A stretch of DNA of 5,609 bases, taken from assembly GCA_937950105.1 (NCBI GenBank), contig CALFEM010000273.1:1-5609 (forward strand), given 5' to 3'. The stretch is from an uncultured Alphaproteobacteria bacterium. Lineage in GTDB: Bacteria; Pseudomonadota; Alphaproteobacteria; Rhizobiales; Hyphomicrobiaceae. A program made the position numbers and the translations under genes. Position 1 is the stretch's first letter; each line of letters starts with the position of its first letter. Of this stretch, positions 5,499 to 5,609 are shown in pieces. The notes beneath the pieces are model-generated. The model had not been told where the DNA came from and did not search any database. It saw nothing but the letters and a program-made list of their open reading frames with translations.

Positions 5499-5609
5499 AT
5501 GCGCAAGTTGGTTCTGGCGGTCGGTCTTCTGGCTGCTCTGCCGTCCGTCGCGTCGGCTCAGGATGCCGAGGCCGGCAAGGCCGTGTTCAAGAAGTGCCTC
5601 GCGTGCCAC
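5499..5609 (+). CDS. Secreted class I c-type cytochrome, 3' partial
   Basis: Only the first 37 residues are in the window. They form a typical Sec signal peptide: Met-Arg-Lys, a hydrophobic run LVLAVGLLAALPSVA, and a predicted signal-peptidase site after ASA (residues 18-20). The mature start follows as QDAEAGKAVFKKCLACH, ending with the haem-attachment motif Cys33-Leu-Ala-Cys36-His37 at the last base. The EAGKAVFKKCLACH pattern is characteristic of small soluble cytochromes of the c2/c550 type, which carry electrons in the periplasm. The start is ATG 5499; GTG 5493, in frame and better placed behind AGGAG, would add two residues. Its position after pqqE suggests, but does not prove, service as an electron acceptor for a PQQ-dependent dehydrogenase. 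It has its own long upstream region and is probably a separate transcription unit. Confidence 0.9.
   Translation, partial: MRKLVLAVGLLAALPSVASAQDAEAGKAVFKKCLACH

Overview
The window is a high-G+C proteobacterial segment, most likely from an alphaproteobacterium of the Hyphomicrobiales type. This is inferred from codon use, the pqqABCDE order, the form of PqqA and the PqqB metal-loop variant. Every gene reads on the + strand. The core is a complete-looking pqqA-pqqB-pqqC-pqqD-pqqE operon for the redox cofactor pyrroloquinoline quinone (PQQ), which is a ribosomally made, post-translationally modified peptide product. pqqA (29 codons, 1882-1971) is a real gene that is easily missed because of its size.

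Layout: (1) 1-353, the 3' part of a glyoxalase I (VOC superfamily) gene cut by the window edge. (2) 350-1654, a flavoprotein of the HI0933-like/PP_4765-type NAD(P)/FAD family, overlapping the glyoxalase stop by 4 bases. (3) 1655-1881, an intergenic control region with several palindromes, a good sigma70-type promoter and a near-ideal ribosome binding site for pqqA. (4) 1882-1971, pqqA. (5) 1972-2111, a spacer with two back-to-back hairpins, probably limiting read-through from pqqA into pqqB. (6) 2112-5300, pqqB, pqqC, pqqD and pqqE, joined by overlapping stop/start codons. (7) 5301-5498, a spacer with a hairpin after pqqE and a second inverted repeat before the next gene. (8) 5499-5609, the start of a secreted c-type cytochrome, cut by the window edge exactly at its CxxCH haem motif.

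How the genes work together: PqqA supplies the glutamate and tyrosine that become PQQ. PqqD binds PqqA and presents it to PqqE, a radical SAM/SPASM enzyme that joins the two side chains. A protease not encoded here excises the linked pair. PqqB hydroxylates the tyrosine-derived ring, and PqqC carries out the final ring closure and oxidation. PQQ then serves periplasmic dehydrogenases, which commonly pass electrons to soluble c-type cytochromes, so the downstream cytochrome gene may be functionally related (inference).

I found no mobile element, CRISPR array, tRNA or rRNA. I do not see a wholly new system. The points most worth a second look are the regulatory DNA around pqqA and the cytochrome gene.
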